A DNA stretch of 64,000 bases from Synaphobranchus kaupii (GCA_029718625.1 CM056380.1:14234286-14298285); one strand, 5' to 3'. Counted from the first letter of the stretch, positions 10,802 to 23,300 are shown. Made by a program: numbers and translations. Notes: generated by a model from the sequence alone, not told the origin.

Positions 10802-11374
10802 CAGACGGGTGACAAATTAAAGGAAAAACCGACATAAAGTGTCTTAGTAAGGTGTTGGGCCACCACAAGCCACCAGAACAGCTTCAATGTGCCTTGGCAT
10901 AGATTCTACCTCTAGTGTAGCATAGATTCTTGCCTCTGGAACTCTACTGGAGGGATGGAACACCATTCTTCCAAAAGATATTCCCTAATTTGGTGTTTTG
11001 ATGATGGTGGAGAGCTGTCTAACACGTCTGTCAAAAATCTCCCATAGGTGTTCAATTGGGTTGAGATCTGGTGACTGCGAAGGCCATAGCTTAGGAGTCG
11101 CATAATTTTCATACTCATCAAACCATTCAGTGGCCCCCTCGTGCCCTGCAGATGGGGGGGCATTGTCATCCTGGAAGAGACCACTCCCATCAGGATAGAA
11201 ATCTTTCATCATAGGATAAAGGTGATCACTCAGAATAACTTTGTATTGATTTGCAGTGACCCTTCCCTCTAAGAGGACAAGTGGACCTAAACCATGCCAG
11301 GAAAATACCCCCCACAGCATAACAGAGCCACCGGACCCCCTCACTGTAGGGGTTTCTCCTTTAATTTGTCACCC

Positions 11375-11379
<5 letters not shown>
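10802..11379 (-). mobile_element. Internally deleted Tc1/mariner-type transposon (DD37E-like)
   Basis: Terminal inverted repeats of about 28 bp: ACGGGTGACAAATTAAAGGA at the left, and its complement with one mismatch at the right (11351-11379). Between them lies only the C-terminal part of a transposase on the minus strand. The left end is preceded by TA; the right end runs into a TG microsatellite. Total length is about 578 bp, far below the 1.2-1.6 kb of an autonomous element, so this is a deleted, non-autonomous copy. Confidence 0.85.
10985..11344 (-). pseudogene. Tc1-like transposase, C-terminal fragment
   Basis: Cut-and-paste transposase remnant of about 119 residues. Recognisable motifs in order: GGSVMLWGVFSW, then GLFQDDNAP with the second catalytic aspartate (codon at 11165-11167), then [16 protein letters not shown] with the catalytic glutamate (codon at 11051-11053). 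There are 37 residues between that D and E, rather than the 34 of classical Tc1. The N-terminal DNA-binding domain and first catalytic aspartate are missing, so it cannot be active. The frame continues in an overlapping reading frame at 10912-11190, suggesting a frameshift near the 3' end. Confidence 0.85.

Positions 11380-11432
<53 letters not shown>
11377..11432 (+). repeat. (TG)n(TA)n microsatellite
   Basis: A TG run followed by a short TA run, immediately next to the right end of the Tc1-like element. Confidence 0.95.
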
Positions 11433-13530
11433 ATTATCGTTATGTTCCTTAAATACTCAATATGATGTGTCATATGCATTTTGCACTGTTTCAGCAGCCA
11501 TCAGTTCGTTCTACAGCATTAAGCCACTGATTTACATCATACCTTATGTCCACAGTTGCAAGGCATTGTGGGAAATTCTCATGGGAGAGTCCCATCTGTC
11601 CTTGCCCGATGAACTGAAAAGTCTTCACATGGCCCATCCACGGTCTGCACCTGGTAACGGTGGATATAATACTCCGCCCGACTGAAAATTACTCTATGAG
11701 GTTCAGAACTGGGGGTTGAAAAATCATTGTGAATCACTCCTGCAATACTAATGCACGGAGGATTGTTTGCCCCAGACGGTGACGAAGGCCCTGGCAGAAT
11801 GTATATATTTGCTGCAGCCGTGCGATGATTAAACTAGTCTCAGGGATTTCTTGGCCACCGCTGCGTGCTCAAATTGGATTAAACATTTTTTGGAAAGAAA
11901 TTTGACTCTGGCCTGTTTGCCGTTTGCTCAATGAAACCATGATGCTCTTTTGCAAAATTCATGCATCCTAATATATTACAAATTATTCTGCGGTGTATGT
12001 TCAAAGTTTATTATTATCTTGCTTTTTGGCATACTGTATGTGTTACAACAAAAATTCAGCTTGATTTTTAAAAATTTTTTTATGGTATGGATTGCCTTAC
12101 TGCCATGACCCAAATCAACACATTTTAAAAATGTTATTTATCCAAAACTGCGTGACATATGGACATGTAACTTGTACTAAACATTAGCAATTGTGGTACT
12201 AATCTGATAACAACCTCATTTGTATTTTAATTCAAATTTCCCTATGCAAAAAACATGGCGTCAGTCAACCAATACATTTCAAATGAATGCACATAATATG
12301 CTAATTAGGTTTCAGAAGAAAAGAAAGTCATTAGGATTACTGCCATTAAACACGTGAGGCCCAACTTCCTCCGCATAAAGTCTGCTAAATAAATAAATAT
12401 TCATGATTCTGGCTGAAGAAGTGAATTAATCTAAATATCGACAGTGTGTTAACAAACAGGGTTACAATCGAGACAACATATTTCTGAACAGCGGACAATC
12501 ACACAATTTGTTCGCATAGCAAGGAACATTTTTCATCATGTTCCACCATACCAAGCACATCTAGATGATGGGTGAGGGTTATATATCCCAGCCCACTTAT
12601 CTAATTAGTTAGTTTTATACTCCAATGCTGATTTAACCGTAGACGAGACCATAGTAAAAAGTTTCAGATGGGAACACGAGAACAGTCTTTTGCTGTCATT
12701 CATGAACATATCAAGAACCTTAGCTACAAAGTAAATAAATAAATAAATGAATGAACTAATTAAATAACGAAGAGCAGATGCTGGCATAAAAATCTAGAAA
12801 CAGATATGGTACCTTGTGCCCACCCCTGATGTACATAAGTATAGCTCTGCACAGTGAAAGTCTCTGCATGCTGTATTGGGAAAGAGTGATACTACTTCAG
12901 CTGGTTATTGTGCATTTCCCCCGCGACCCTGACCAGGAATAAGCAGGTTAGATAATGGATGGATGGATGGATGGGATGTGCATTTCCAAGCTAAACTTTG
13001 GTGACAGCCAAAGTCAATTTTATCTTTACTGGCTACCAACACTGTGGGCAACTGCGTTCATAAAAGATCCACAATCTTAGTTTTTCCATTCAAGATGAGA
13101 CTGAAGATTAATTTAAGAGAAGACTGGACTCATTTCAAATAAGACTGAAGATCCACTTGGTAATTAGAAACTAAATGAGACCCACTTTGAGAGCAATGCA
13201 GGTGAGGGCCAGTCCAGGTGAGGGGTGAGTGATTTTAAATGTGAATGGAACTACCGAAGATGTGGTGGAGACAAAATCTGCCAGCTTACTAAAATAATCA
13301 ACAAATCTACCACAATGTGTTATGGGGCTGTAATAGTAGAATTTATTATTATTATTGCTTAGTGTTTGCTGTTAGATAAATGTCAGTGTAATTTTGATTT
13401 ATCATACATTTATTGATCGCAGGTAACTGATCGCAGGTAAGGGATATGTTCACTTATGGAATTATGCTCCTTATTCCATCTTCAAGGACATGTCGCTCGG
13501 GCAACTGAAAACCAGATTTAAATGCTAAGC
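11433..13530. other. Non-coding AT-rich stretch
   Basis: No gene, transposon end or strong signal recognised. A short GGAT microsatellite lies at about 12955-12975. Confidence 0.55.
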
Positions 13531-13725
13531 GGGTGGCGGTGTAGTATAGTGGTTAGGAAAGTGGGCCAACAACTCCAGCGTTATAGGATCGATTCCCAGG
13601 TGTGACGCTGCTGTTGTACCCTCGAGCAAGGTGCCCGAACCGCTTCCAGCTGTTGAAATGGATTGTATTTAAAAAGGGAAAGTCGTAAGCCGCTCTGGGT
13701 AAGAGTGCCTGCTAAATGCTTAAAA
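13531..13725 (+). mobile_element. Older SINE copy, same family as 8186
   Basis: GGCGGTGTAGTATAGTGG (A-box region), GGATCGATTCCCAGG (B-box region), GAGCAAGGTGCCCGAACC, and a tail reading CGCTCTGGGTAAGAGTGCC then TGCTAAATGC. It has more substitutions than the 8186 copy and a degenerate end. Confidence 0.75.
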
Positions 13726-15600
13726 CCTAAAGTCAGAACGGCCCTCCCTGAATAAAACTGCACACCCGGAGTGGCACAGCCAGAGAGCAAAATGCCAGAA
13801 AAGAAATACCTTAGTCATTCTGCACCCGAAACAAAAAGAGCTACACACACGCAAGTCAAAAAAAAGTATGCTCTCGCCATTTCTTATATGCTAGTGAACA
13901 GTTAAGACATGTTTTGCGTGCACTGTAGCCCATTAAATAATTGACTCTGACGTGGGTAAACAGACAAAACGCACTGCGATCCATGTTCCACGTTTATTAA
14001 CTTCCTGATGTTTTAGCCTGCACATATCAAATTGGAAAATCTGCCTTTTTTACCTCATATGTTTTAAAAAAATCAGCAACGCACTTTAGTTCGCATTAAA
14101 GACGGAAGAGCACAGGGAGAGTGGTGAACAGTGGTGTGTGATTCTCAAACGCTTCCTGTTCCTGCGTGGCCGGGATCTTAGGCGGCGGTCACATAGCCAC
14201 GGCGCAGCGGGATACGCGCTCGCCACAGTAAATGGCGGGGTGCGTCTCCAGCGGCAACGGTAGCATGTCAAACATTAGAATCTTATTTTTCACATTTTCA
14301 TCCTCCTCCCCCGTCCCACTTTCACCTTCTATGACAGCGTGAAACGGGATAAGGGCTAAATTATATTTGTGTGCAGAGATTACGCGGGGATTTCGCCCTA
14401 CGCATGCTAATTCACCACTAATGAACACAACACAGCAAACGCACACACACATAAACTCACACACACACACACAGTGTAGTAACACATTACAAAAAATAAC
14501 TGTAATCAGCTCAGCATGCTTTTTTAAATATCCATAATTTTATTCGTTTTCTAAATATTTGATGATTACATTTTGGATTACTTCATTGTAATATAGATTA
14601 TAAATCATACACACACAGACACACACACAGACGCACCCACACACATTTACACCATGCACATCATTGTAAAACAAGGACTTCCGGCCCATTGCATGATGAG
14701 AATGCGTCCAACTGCAGGCGGCCATACTGACACATCAGTGTATCTCTGCGCTTCCCGCTCGGACACAATGACCTGCAGTGTGCTCAACGAAAGACTCCAG
14801 AACTTGTGTCCAGTTCAATTTAGCAGTATATTCTGTCGTTGGCCCGAAGAGGGGAATTCTTTCCGTTTCCCAAGACAATGGCCTCTTTCTGTCCGAGAGA
14901 GTGGGAAAGGGACGGAGGAGGACAAAAACAAAGGAGTTCAGGGTCAAATAGCGGAAAGAGAGAACTGACTCACTGAGTACTTCTCCGGCTATCTCCCTAA
15001 CTTTTATCTTGATTTATTCCACGCCCGTTTCATGTTTTTATTTCCCGTTCTCTCCGTTTTTCCTCTCTCTCTCTCGGTTGTATCGGCCCAACACCGTAGC
15101 GCACGAACGCACGCACTTCGCTTCAGCCCGTCCCCCATACCGCAATCGCACAGAGCCCAGAGAGGGAGATCTCAGCGCACTCTCGCCGTACCATGGAAAC
15201 GGCCCTTACCGTAGCAGCGATACTGTAGGCCACAGCAGCTTAGCAATTGGTCAGATTCCCAGAGGGGCGGTTGGTGGAAACGTGATGTACTTCGAGACCC
15301 GAAAGTTACAGGGTTCTACCTGCCGTTTCGACACTTCTGAGATATTGAGCTCTATAGTTTGTCAGTTCACTGGTTTTGTCACTTGTCACTTAGAAACATA
15401 CACCCAATTTTTAAACTTTTTTTTTTTACATTTTCTAACACCACACACATAAAGAATGATAAATACATCATTTATTTGTATATAACCCTTTCGCAACTAA
15501 AATGTTTCTTAGAACCCTGTAATTCTCATGTCATGATTGCACACGCTTCCTCTCTCTGTACCACCACTTCCAAATAGTGTCTCTTCGTTGTTTGAATTGG
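13726..15600. other. Non-coding stretch, partly CpG-rich
   Basis: Two zones have more CpG than their surroundings (about 14140-14240 and 15100-15260). CA microsatellites lie at 14441-14473 and 14605-14645. Several 60-147-codon open frames cross it, but none has a recognisable domain or a consistent exon pattern. It could contain 5' exons or regulatory DNA of a host gene, which I cannot support. Confidence 0.4.
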
Positions 15601-15609
15601 TTAGAAATG

Positions 15610-15720
15610 ATTGGCTTATGTCCCAGAAGTGGGCGGGTTTATGGCTCTGGACTGTCACTGCTATTGGCCAGGCTTATAGAGGGGAGGTATAAACCTGGCA
15701 AATGGAAGCTATCCGTAAAT
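15610..15720 (+). promoter_or_regulatory. Candidate RNA polymerase II promoter cluster
   Basis: In order on the plus strand: ATTGG (15610-15614, inverted CCAAT), GGGCGGG (15631-15637, GC/Sp1 box), ATTGG (15663-15667) and TATAAA (15688-15693). The spacing is plausible for a core promoter with a start near 15718. No convincing downstream exon was identified, so this remains a motif-level suggestion. Confidence 0.3.
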
Positions 15721-16660
15721 TGACAGGCCCCCTACGCTGCCCCTACAACATCTTCCTTCTCCTCCGTAGCCTCTCTCTCCAAGTCTGTCCAACCCTCATA
15801 TGAGATTTGAGATGCCTTTTGCCATCAAAGCAGTACAAAAAGTGAGACCTGTTAATTGTTCTCAAGTACAAGAACAATTAACAAGGATTTCCTTCAACAG
15901 ATGCAAATAGAAAGCTCTTGGTTCTCTCTCAAAGATTCTTTACTAATATAACAAATCCACTTTGCCAAATGAGTCTAGGCAAAGAGCGGGTAGGAGAGTG
16001 GGCGATGATCGCGACCGTCTTCCTGTGGCAGCCAGTCTCCAGGGTTCTTTTGCATCATTCTGTGTGTAGTGCGATTGAATGGCCCGATCGGTCTCTCTCA
16101 ATCTCAAATGCAAATGTAAGACTCAAATTCACATATATGATGAAGGGGAATGAAAAAAGCATGGGTATCACTTAAAAAAATAACTTTCGAGCAAGACGTA
16201 ACACGTAATACCTGCCCTCGACATTAGCAATGACATATTTCTCACTCCAATCATCCGATCACCATTCTATAAGAGCGTAAAAGTTCTTCTGCATCCCTGT
16301 GACCGCGCCTCCCCCATAGACCGTATATCACACAGCTAATACATTCTGCAAGCCACTGGGAGGCATTTGCATTTGGACTGTGGCCACTGCTCCTAAATCT
16401 CCACCCAACACCCCCCCCCCTACCCCTACCCCCAACTCCTCCTCAGCACAGTCAATTAAGCTCAAAGCTTTGTTGGCATAACTAAACTGTGTGCCATTTT
16501 CAGAGTAAACACAAGCCACGACGCAAGGAGAAAACAATATATCCTGTTGATGTGCGTCCAGACAGCGCTGACATTATAGGCCTGTCGGGCTCCCCGTAGG
16601 CCAACTCACAACGAAAGGACAGAACCCTCAGTGCACTAGTGCCACCATTGTGGCACATAG
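15721..16660. other. Non-coding stretch
   Basis: No gene recognised. A C-rich tract is at about 16408-16436. The short open frame at 15918-16175 has no recognisable domain. Confidence 0.5.
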
Positions 16661-16679
16661 TTATTCGTGTGCTAAACAC

Positions 16680-17415
16680 ACAAAATCATGACAGCGTAAT
16701 GGAGTGCAGCCATTACGGCTCTTAGCGTAGTAAGCACATTAGACAGCGACAGCATCAGCGTACAGCCATTACGGCTCTTAGCGTAGTAAGCACATTAGAC
16801 AGCGACAGCATCAGCATACAGCCATTATAGCTCATCGTTATTAGTGCACTATAATATAGTGACAGAATTAGAGTGCAACCATTACGGCTCTTTATTATGG
16901 GAGTATTCATGCTTTTGACATCGGATGAACCCATTTAATTCCAAGATCACTGAAAAGATGGAGGTTTACAAGAAACTTTTTTTTTGTTACTAATTAATTA
17001 ACTAAGTGATGTATCATAAGTCAATCAATCATAAATCAAATTTTATTTGTATAGCACATTTCATACAAGCGAATGTAACTCAAGGTGCTTCACAACATTA
17101 AAACAAATGCATAAAAAAAAGCTTGTTTACACGTGATAGTATACATAATTTTATCTGTCTATATAACGGCCGACATATTATTTTTATAATTATTACAATT
17201 CATATTTAAGACTTGTGAACGCGGTTAACGCGAACGGTATTTCCAAGTTGGAAGCTCGTAGATACCATCTCTCCCATATGATGTATACTGCATTAACACA
17301 CAATATAGCAATAGTATCAGAGTACAGCCATTACGGCTCATAGCTATTACTGTACAAAACAGACGATATAGCGACAGCATTAGTACGCAGCCATTATGGC
17401 TCATAATACTAAACA
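16680..17415 (+). repeat. About 62-bp tandem repeat (CAGCCATTACGGCTC core), interrupted
   Basis: Two adjacent units at about 16705-16830 are nearly identical (CAGCCATTACGGCTCTTAGC, then GTAGTAAGCACATTAGACAG). Diverged units follow to about 16900 and again at 17320-17415. The arms are separated by unrelated DNA including the fish repeat at about 17020-17115. The core CAGCCATTACGGCTC includes the inverted pair GCC/GGC. Confidence 0.7.
17020..17115. repeat. Dispersed fish repeat (AATTTTATTTGTATAGCAC type)
   Basis: Carries the phrase CAAATTTTATTTGTATAGCA, then ACTCAAGGTGCTTCACAACA. This is a motif of a very common dispersed repeat in fish genomes, probably the 3' end of a LINE or SINE. It splits the 62-bp array. 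Confidence 0.55.
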
Positions 17416-17526
17416 CATCAGCATTTATCACAAGACTTGCTTATGGATACTGTCTTGATCTTAATAATTCAGTGAATGTATATTTAAAGTAATATTTAAG
17501 AATATAATTTGTTTGAGACACAGTAC

Positions 17527-17865
17527 CGTGTGTGTGTGTGTGTGTGCATGCATGTGGGTACAGGTGTGGGTGTGGCTGTAGGTGTGTATATTGGTACAGG
17601 TGCAGATTTAGATGTGTGTGTTGGCATAGGTGTGGGTGTGGTGGCTATAGGTGTCTTAGTAGAGGTGTGTGTATTGGTACATGTGTTGGTACAGGTGTGG
17701 GTATAGGTGTGTGTGTGTGTGTGTGTGTTGGTACAGTTGTGGGTGTGGCTAAATGTGTGTGTGTTGGCACAGGTATGGGTGTGGCTATAGGCGTCTGTTA
17801 GTATAGGTATGGGTGTGGCTATAGGTGTGTTAGTAGAGGTGTGTGTATTGGGACAAGTGTAAGTA

Positions 17866-17904
<39 letters not shown>

Positions 17905-19475
17905 TGTGTGTGTGTGTGTGTGTGTTGGTAGAGGTATGGGTGTGGCTATAGGTGTGTTTGTAGAGGTGTGTGTGTTGGTACAGATGTGGGTGTGGCTATA
18001 GGTGTGTGTGTGTGTTGGTACAGGTGTGGGTGTGGCTATAGGTGTGTGTATTGGTACAGGTGTAAGTATAAGTGTGTGTGTGTGTGTGTGTTGGTACAGG
18101 TGTGGGTGTGGCTATAGGTGTGTGTGTGTCAGTATAGATGTGGGTGTGGCTATATATGTGTGTGTTGGCATAGGTGTGGGTGTGGCTAGAGGTGTGTGTT
18201 GGTATATGTGTGGGTGTGGCTAGAGGTGTGTGTGTTGGTATATGTGTGGGTGTGGCTAGAGGTGTGTGTGTTGGTATATGTGTGGGTGTGGCTAGAGGTG
18301 TGTGTGTGTGTTGGTATATGTGTGGGTGTGGCTAGAGGTGTGTGTGTGTCAGTATAGATGTGGGTGTGGCTATATATGTGTGTGTTGGCATAGGTGTGGG
18401 TGTGGCTAGAGGTGTGTGTTGGTATATGTGTGGGTGTGGCTAGAGGTGTGTGTGTTGGTATATGTGTGGGTGTGGCTAGAGGTGTGTGTGTTGGTATATG
18501 TGTGGGTGTGGCTAGAGGTGTGTGTGTTGGCATAGGTGTGGGTGTGGCTAGAGGTGTGTGTTGGTATATGTGTGGGTGTGGCTAGAGGTGTGTGTGTTGG
18601 TATATGTGTGGGTGTGGCTAGAGGTGTGTGTGTTGGTATATGTGTGGGTGTGGCTAGAGGTGTGTGTGTTGGCATAGGTGTGGGTGTGGCTAGAGGTGTG
18701 TGTGTTGGTATATGTGTGGGTGTGGCTAGAGGTGTGTGTGTTGGTATATGTGTGTGTGTGGCTAGAGGTGTGTGTGTTGGTATATTTGTGGGTGTGGCTA
18801 GAGGTGTGTGTGTTGGTATATGTGTGTGTGTGGCTAGAGGTGTGTGTGTTGGTATATGTGTGGGTGTGGCTAGAGGTGTGTGTGTTGGTATATGTGTGGG
18901 TGTGGCTAGAGGTGTGTGTGTTGGTATATGTGTGGGTGTGGCTAGAGGTGTGTGTGTTGGTATATGTGTGGGTGTGGCTAGAGGTGTGTGTGTGTTGGTA
19001 TATGTGTGGGTGTGGCTAGAGGTGTGTGTGTTGGTATATGTGTGGGTGTGGCTAGAGGTGTGTGTGTTGGTATATGTGTGGGTGTGGCTAGAGGTGTGTG
19101 TGTTGGTATATGTGTGGGTGTGGCTAGAGGTGTGTGTGTTGGTATATGTGTGGGTGTGGCTAGAGGTGTGTGTGTTGGTATAGGTGTGGGTGTGGCTAGA
19201 GGTGTGTGTGTTGGTATATGTGTGTGTGTGGCTACAGATGTGTGTGTTGGTATATGTGTGTGTGTGGCTACAGATGTGTGTGTTGGTATATGTGTGTGTG
19301 TGGCTACAGATGTGTGTGTTGGTATATGTGTGTGTGTGGCTACAGATGTGTGTGTTGGTATATGTGTGTGTGTGGCTACAGATGTGTGTGTTGGTATATG
19401 TGTGTGTGTGGCTACAGATGTGTGTGTTGGTATATGTGTGTGTGTGGCTACAGATGTGTGTGTGTTTGTGAGTAA
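17527..19475 (+). repeat. TG-rich 36-bp satellite
   Basis: Roughly 50 units. From about 18180 the unit is a regular 36 bp: GGTGTGTGTGTTGGTATATG followed by TGTGGGTGTGGCTAGA. Upstream units (17527-18180) are irregular, with plain TG runs between them. A distinct block at 19210-19455 uses a variant ending GGCTACAGAT. Because 36 is a multiple of three and the unit has few stops, long open frames appear on both strands (for example 18406-19626 minus). They are by-products of the repeat. Confidence 0.95.
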
Positions 19476-19623
19476 GTGGGGCTTTGATCACCCTGTTAAA
19501 GGCAAATCTGTGCAGGTGCATCCATGACCACAGCTGAGAGGCTGCGACCAACTGTCTCCCTTCTTTCTCAGTCTGTGCCTCACCAAATGCTCCCTCCTGC
19601 CGCTTTCTCTCCCCTGCCCCTCT

Positions 19624-19660
<37 letters not shown>

Positions 19661-20040
19661 CCTCCTTGGTTTCATTTAGTTCTGTTCCGTAGATCTTTAT
19701 TCAAACTCAGTAGATTCTGGTTCAATTTGATTTGATTTTACAGTGACACAGCTTATTGCAGCACAGCAGTGTGGTATCATAGGGTCCTCTCTCACTCCAT
19801 TTCATTCTCTCTCTCTCTCTCTCTCTCTCCCTCTCTCCCTCTCTCCCTCTCTCTCTCTCTCTCTCTCCCTCTCGTGGATTATATTACGATGGGAAATGGA
19901 TCCTTGTGAAATTACTACTGATGGAGTGGAGAAGGGGGAAGTATTGAAGTGGAAGGAAGGAAGAAATATAGCAGGATGTGGTAATTAATGAGGGTCTACG
20001 GACAGTTAGAACTGCAGGAGTGGACTGAGATATGAACAGC
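19476..20040. other. Non-coding stretch with two CT microsatellites
   Basis: CT-rich runs at about 19627-19658 and 19807-19873. No gene recognised. Confidence 0.6.
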
Positions 20041-20044
20041 AGCA

Positions 20045-20482
20045 CACTCCTACACCATCTACAAACGTCTAAACAAACCTATGCAATCTACAAACAACCT
20101 CTAAACACTTATATACAATCTACAAACAACCTCTAAACACTCCTATACAATCTACAAACAACCTCTAAACGCTTATATACAATCTACAAACAACCTCTAA
20201 ACACTTATATACAATCTACAAACAACCTCTAAACACTCCTATACAATCTACAAACAACCTCTAAACACTTATATACAATCTACAAACAACCTCGAAACAC
20301 TCATATACAATCTACAAACAACCTCTAAACACTCCTATGCAATCTACAAACAACCTCTAAACACTCCTATACAATCTACAAACAACCTCTAAACACTTAT
20401 ATACAATCTACAAACAACCTCTAAACACTCCTATACAATCTACAAAGAACCTCGAAACACTCATATACAATCTACAAACAAC
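20045..20482 (+). repeat. 32-bp minisatellite
   Basis: About 14 tandem units of 32 bp with the core ATACAATCTACAAACAACCT, then CTAAACAC. Two variants, CTTATAT and TCCTATAC, alternate irregularly. Confidence 0.93.
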
Positions 20483-20847
20483 CATCCAACAGCAACATGC
20501 ACTACATCCATGACAAACTGTAAAGAGGGTGAATTTCGATGCCCAAATACGATGCGTGAACGTTGTGTTCACAAAACACACTTAAATAAATGTTAAAAGG
20601 TTGATTCATTTCAGAGAAGGAATATGTATATGTACATTTTACTAACCTGCACACAAACACGCCTCTATGAGTTGACACAATGCAATGCAAAAAATAAATA
20701 AAGATAATAATAATCATATAATAATAACACCCTGTTGCATGTTATGCACACTCTATTGATGGACATTCCACACAATACATTTCACGCTTATATATTTATG
20801 TAGTACTTTACATACTGAACATAATTATGTATACCATACATACATAC

Positions 20848-20886
<39 letters not shown>

Positions 20887-21910
20887 TATATATAAATATA
20901 TATATATAAACACATGCATACATAATACACATGTATGTATATTTTTATTATCATTGGTAATAACAGCAATATTGTAAAAATAATTAGTATAGCTCATTAT
21001 TATTAATGATGACAAATACTGTAGTAATTATAACAAATTATTATTATTACTATTATAGATAAAAAAAACATTCATATAAATTAACACTATTCATATATTC
21101 TTATGGTAACATAATAACTATGATCATCAATAGAACAATAATAATAATATGAATAATAGTAATAATTATTATTACTTATTCTATTCATGAAGATAATAGT
21201 ATTTATTATCTAAAATCTGTGTATCTATAAACTTTTGATTTTATGCATTTGCCCTGAAAGCAAATGTAATTAATTCAATTTGAGACGGTAGAGCATATAA
21301 ACTGCTATTTGTAGACACAAACTGTGAGAGTGTTGTACTAATAAATGAATATTGTTGTAATCCATTTAATTATCATTTTAGCACCGAACCATCGGCAGGC
21401 GAAAAGCGCCGTAATTCCGGCCCATTATCCGGCGGATACTAGGTGTGTTCCCTCCATCGGCCTCACCTGCTTCCCAGGGTGGGAATACCCCCCCCACTGG
21501 AGACGAGCCATTGTTATACCAGCACCCTCATTCTGTAAGCCCAGTATTAGGTACAGGAGTCTTATCTTACCTTTTCCTGGGAAAAAGGCCGGCGTTTGAT
21601 TAGTTCCCTCTCTTCCCCGTTCCACTTCCTTTTCTTTTTCACTCTCTCTCTCTCTCTCCGATTTTATTTTCTTCTTCTCCAATAAATAGATTGTTCCTTC
21701 TTTCACTGATGCTGCAGTGTGATACAAAAACACACCCTCTTCCAGTCTGTCTCCTCCCTTCTTCCCCCGCTCTCATTGGCTGGTGGGAAGAGGTGACATC
21801 ACCTCTTTCTCCCTGTTTCTGTCGATTATTGACTACAACAACCCCTCCTTCTCTCCCCTCCCTCTCTCTTTCTCCGTCTGTATTCCCCTGGTGACTCTGC
21901 GCCCCTCCCT
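20483..21910. other. Non-coding AT-rich stretch
   Basis: A TA-rich tract at 20857-20910 and scattered ATA/ATT runs to about 21200. No gene recognised. Open frames around 21345-21733 are unsupported. Confidence 0.55.
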
Positions 21911-21911
21911 C

Positions 21912-22175
21912 CACACCCCCCCCCCCCCCTTGTACAATCTCTCTCTCTCCCTCTCTCTCCCTCCACCCCCCCTTGTACAATCTCTCTCTCTCTCTCTCCC
22001 TCCACCCCCCCTTGTACAATCTCTCTCTCTCTCGCTCTCCCTCCACCCCCCTTGTGCAATCCCTCTCTCTCACTCTCTCTCCCCCCTCTCTCTCTCTCCC
22101 TCAACACACCCCCCCCCCCCCCCCCTTGCACAATCTCGCTCCCTCCCTCCCTCTCTCTCTCTCTGCGACACTTCC
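21912..22175 (+). repeat. CT/C-rich minisatellite of about 50 bp
   Basis: About five units in which a poly-C run, then TTGTACAATC (or TTGTGCAATC, TTGCACAATC), is followed by a CT run and CCCTCCA. Open frames on both strands here are repeat translations. Confidence 0.85.
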
Positions 22176-22772
22176 TGCCTGTATTGGTCAGGTTCCAGCA
22201 GTTTGATTTTAACAGATACAGGCCTGAAAACCATTCATTTCCAGAGGCTCAGGTCCTATAGATGCACACTATCAGACACAAACCCAAAAGTCACCATGCG
22301 CTCCCAGTGTCAACAGAGAGGCATTAGTCACCATGTGAAAACCATAAACCAATCAGTGCAGCACTGCAGACAAAAGTGCCCCCCCACCCCCAAACATGTC
22401 TGCCCCCTGCAGCTGAGCTTGGACCATTCATATATGGGATTCATGAACAAATTGTGAATTATGAATGCAATGAGTCAACTCCACTATGTTAACCGGAAAG
22501 GAAAAGTCATTGTGCCTCAACTTGACAGGTTTATGAAAACGCAGAATGAAAACGCAGAGGATGGTTACATCACAGAATAAAGTGCATATCACAATATATC
22601 ACAATATGACATACGGGGCTGCCCTGCATATTACAATATATCACATTGATATATTTTTTTAATAGAACAGAAATATTTATTGTAATGGAACATTTCCTTC
22701 AACTCTTGGTCTTAGAATAAAGAAACAAAATTAGTACCACACACTAAATTTTACCCAAAAAAAAAAAGGAGG
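22176..22772. other. Non-coding stretch
   Basis: No gene recognised. Short ATATCACAATAT repeats are at about 22580-22650. Confidence 0.5.
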
Positions 22773-23166
22773 TGTTAGGAACCGGCTTCTTTCCAAATAA
22801 TCCAAGTCAGGACAACTCACTCAACGCAACAAACACTTTACTAGAGAAAGTAAAAGTTTATTGAAAATCACATTGACCAGCGGGAAGAACACCAAGACAC
22901 AGCACAAATTACGGTCCAGCAACCGTCGACGTACTGGTCATCTAGCCAAGCTTATATACCCTCAGAGGCCTTGAGTTTGACGCAAATGTTTACATTATCT
23001 GTGGGAGCATATCTCCAAAATGTTCCCAAATAACATGCTTTTGTTTATCAACAAGAACCCATGCCATTAGTCATGCCCGATAACTTATGACCTATGTCCT
23101 GTCAGGGAGGGAAAAGGCCTGGCCAAAGATCAGCCCTCACCTGCTACACCAAATCATTGATCAACA
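22773..23166 (-). repeat. Probable solo LTR, 394 bp, minus strand
   Basis: On the minus strand the sequence starts TGTTGATC and ends CCTAACA, giving TGTT...AACA ends. Read in that direction it has a TATATAA box (plus-strand 22952-22958), then about 95 bp later AATAAA (plus-strand 22857-22862), then a short U5-like end. The order TATA, poly(A) signal, CA end is that of an LTR. No internal region or matching LTR is next to it, and no target duplication is visible, possibly because the (CGCA)n block adjoins one end. The family is not identified. Confidence 0.5.
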
Positions 23167-23167
23167 C

Positions 23168-23200
<33 letters not shown>

Positions 23201-23204
23201 CCCA

Positions 23205-23252
<48 letters not shown>

Positions 23253-23256
23253 CCCA

Positions 23257-23300
<44 letters not shown>

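Noticed and set aside
18406..19626. 406-codon minus-strand open frame (Thr-His-rich repeats)
   Set aside because: It is a translation of the 36-bp TG-rich satellite. The unit is a multiple of three without stops, and other frames on both strands are equally open.
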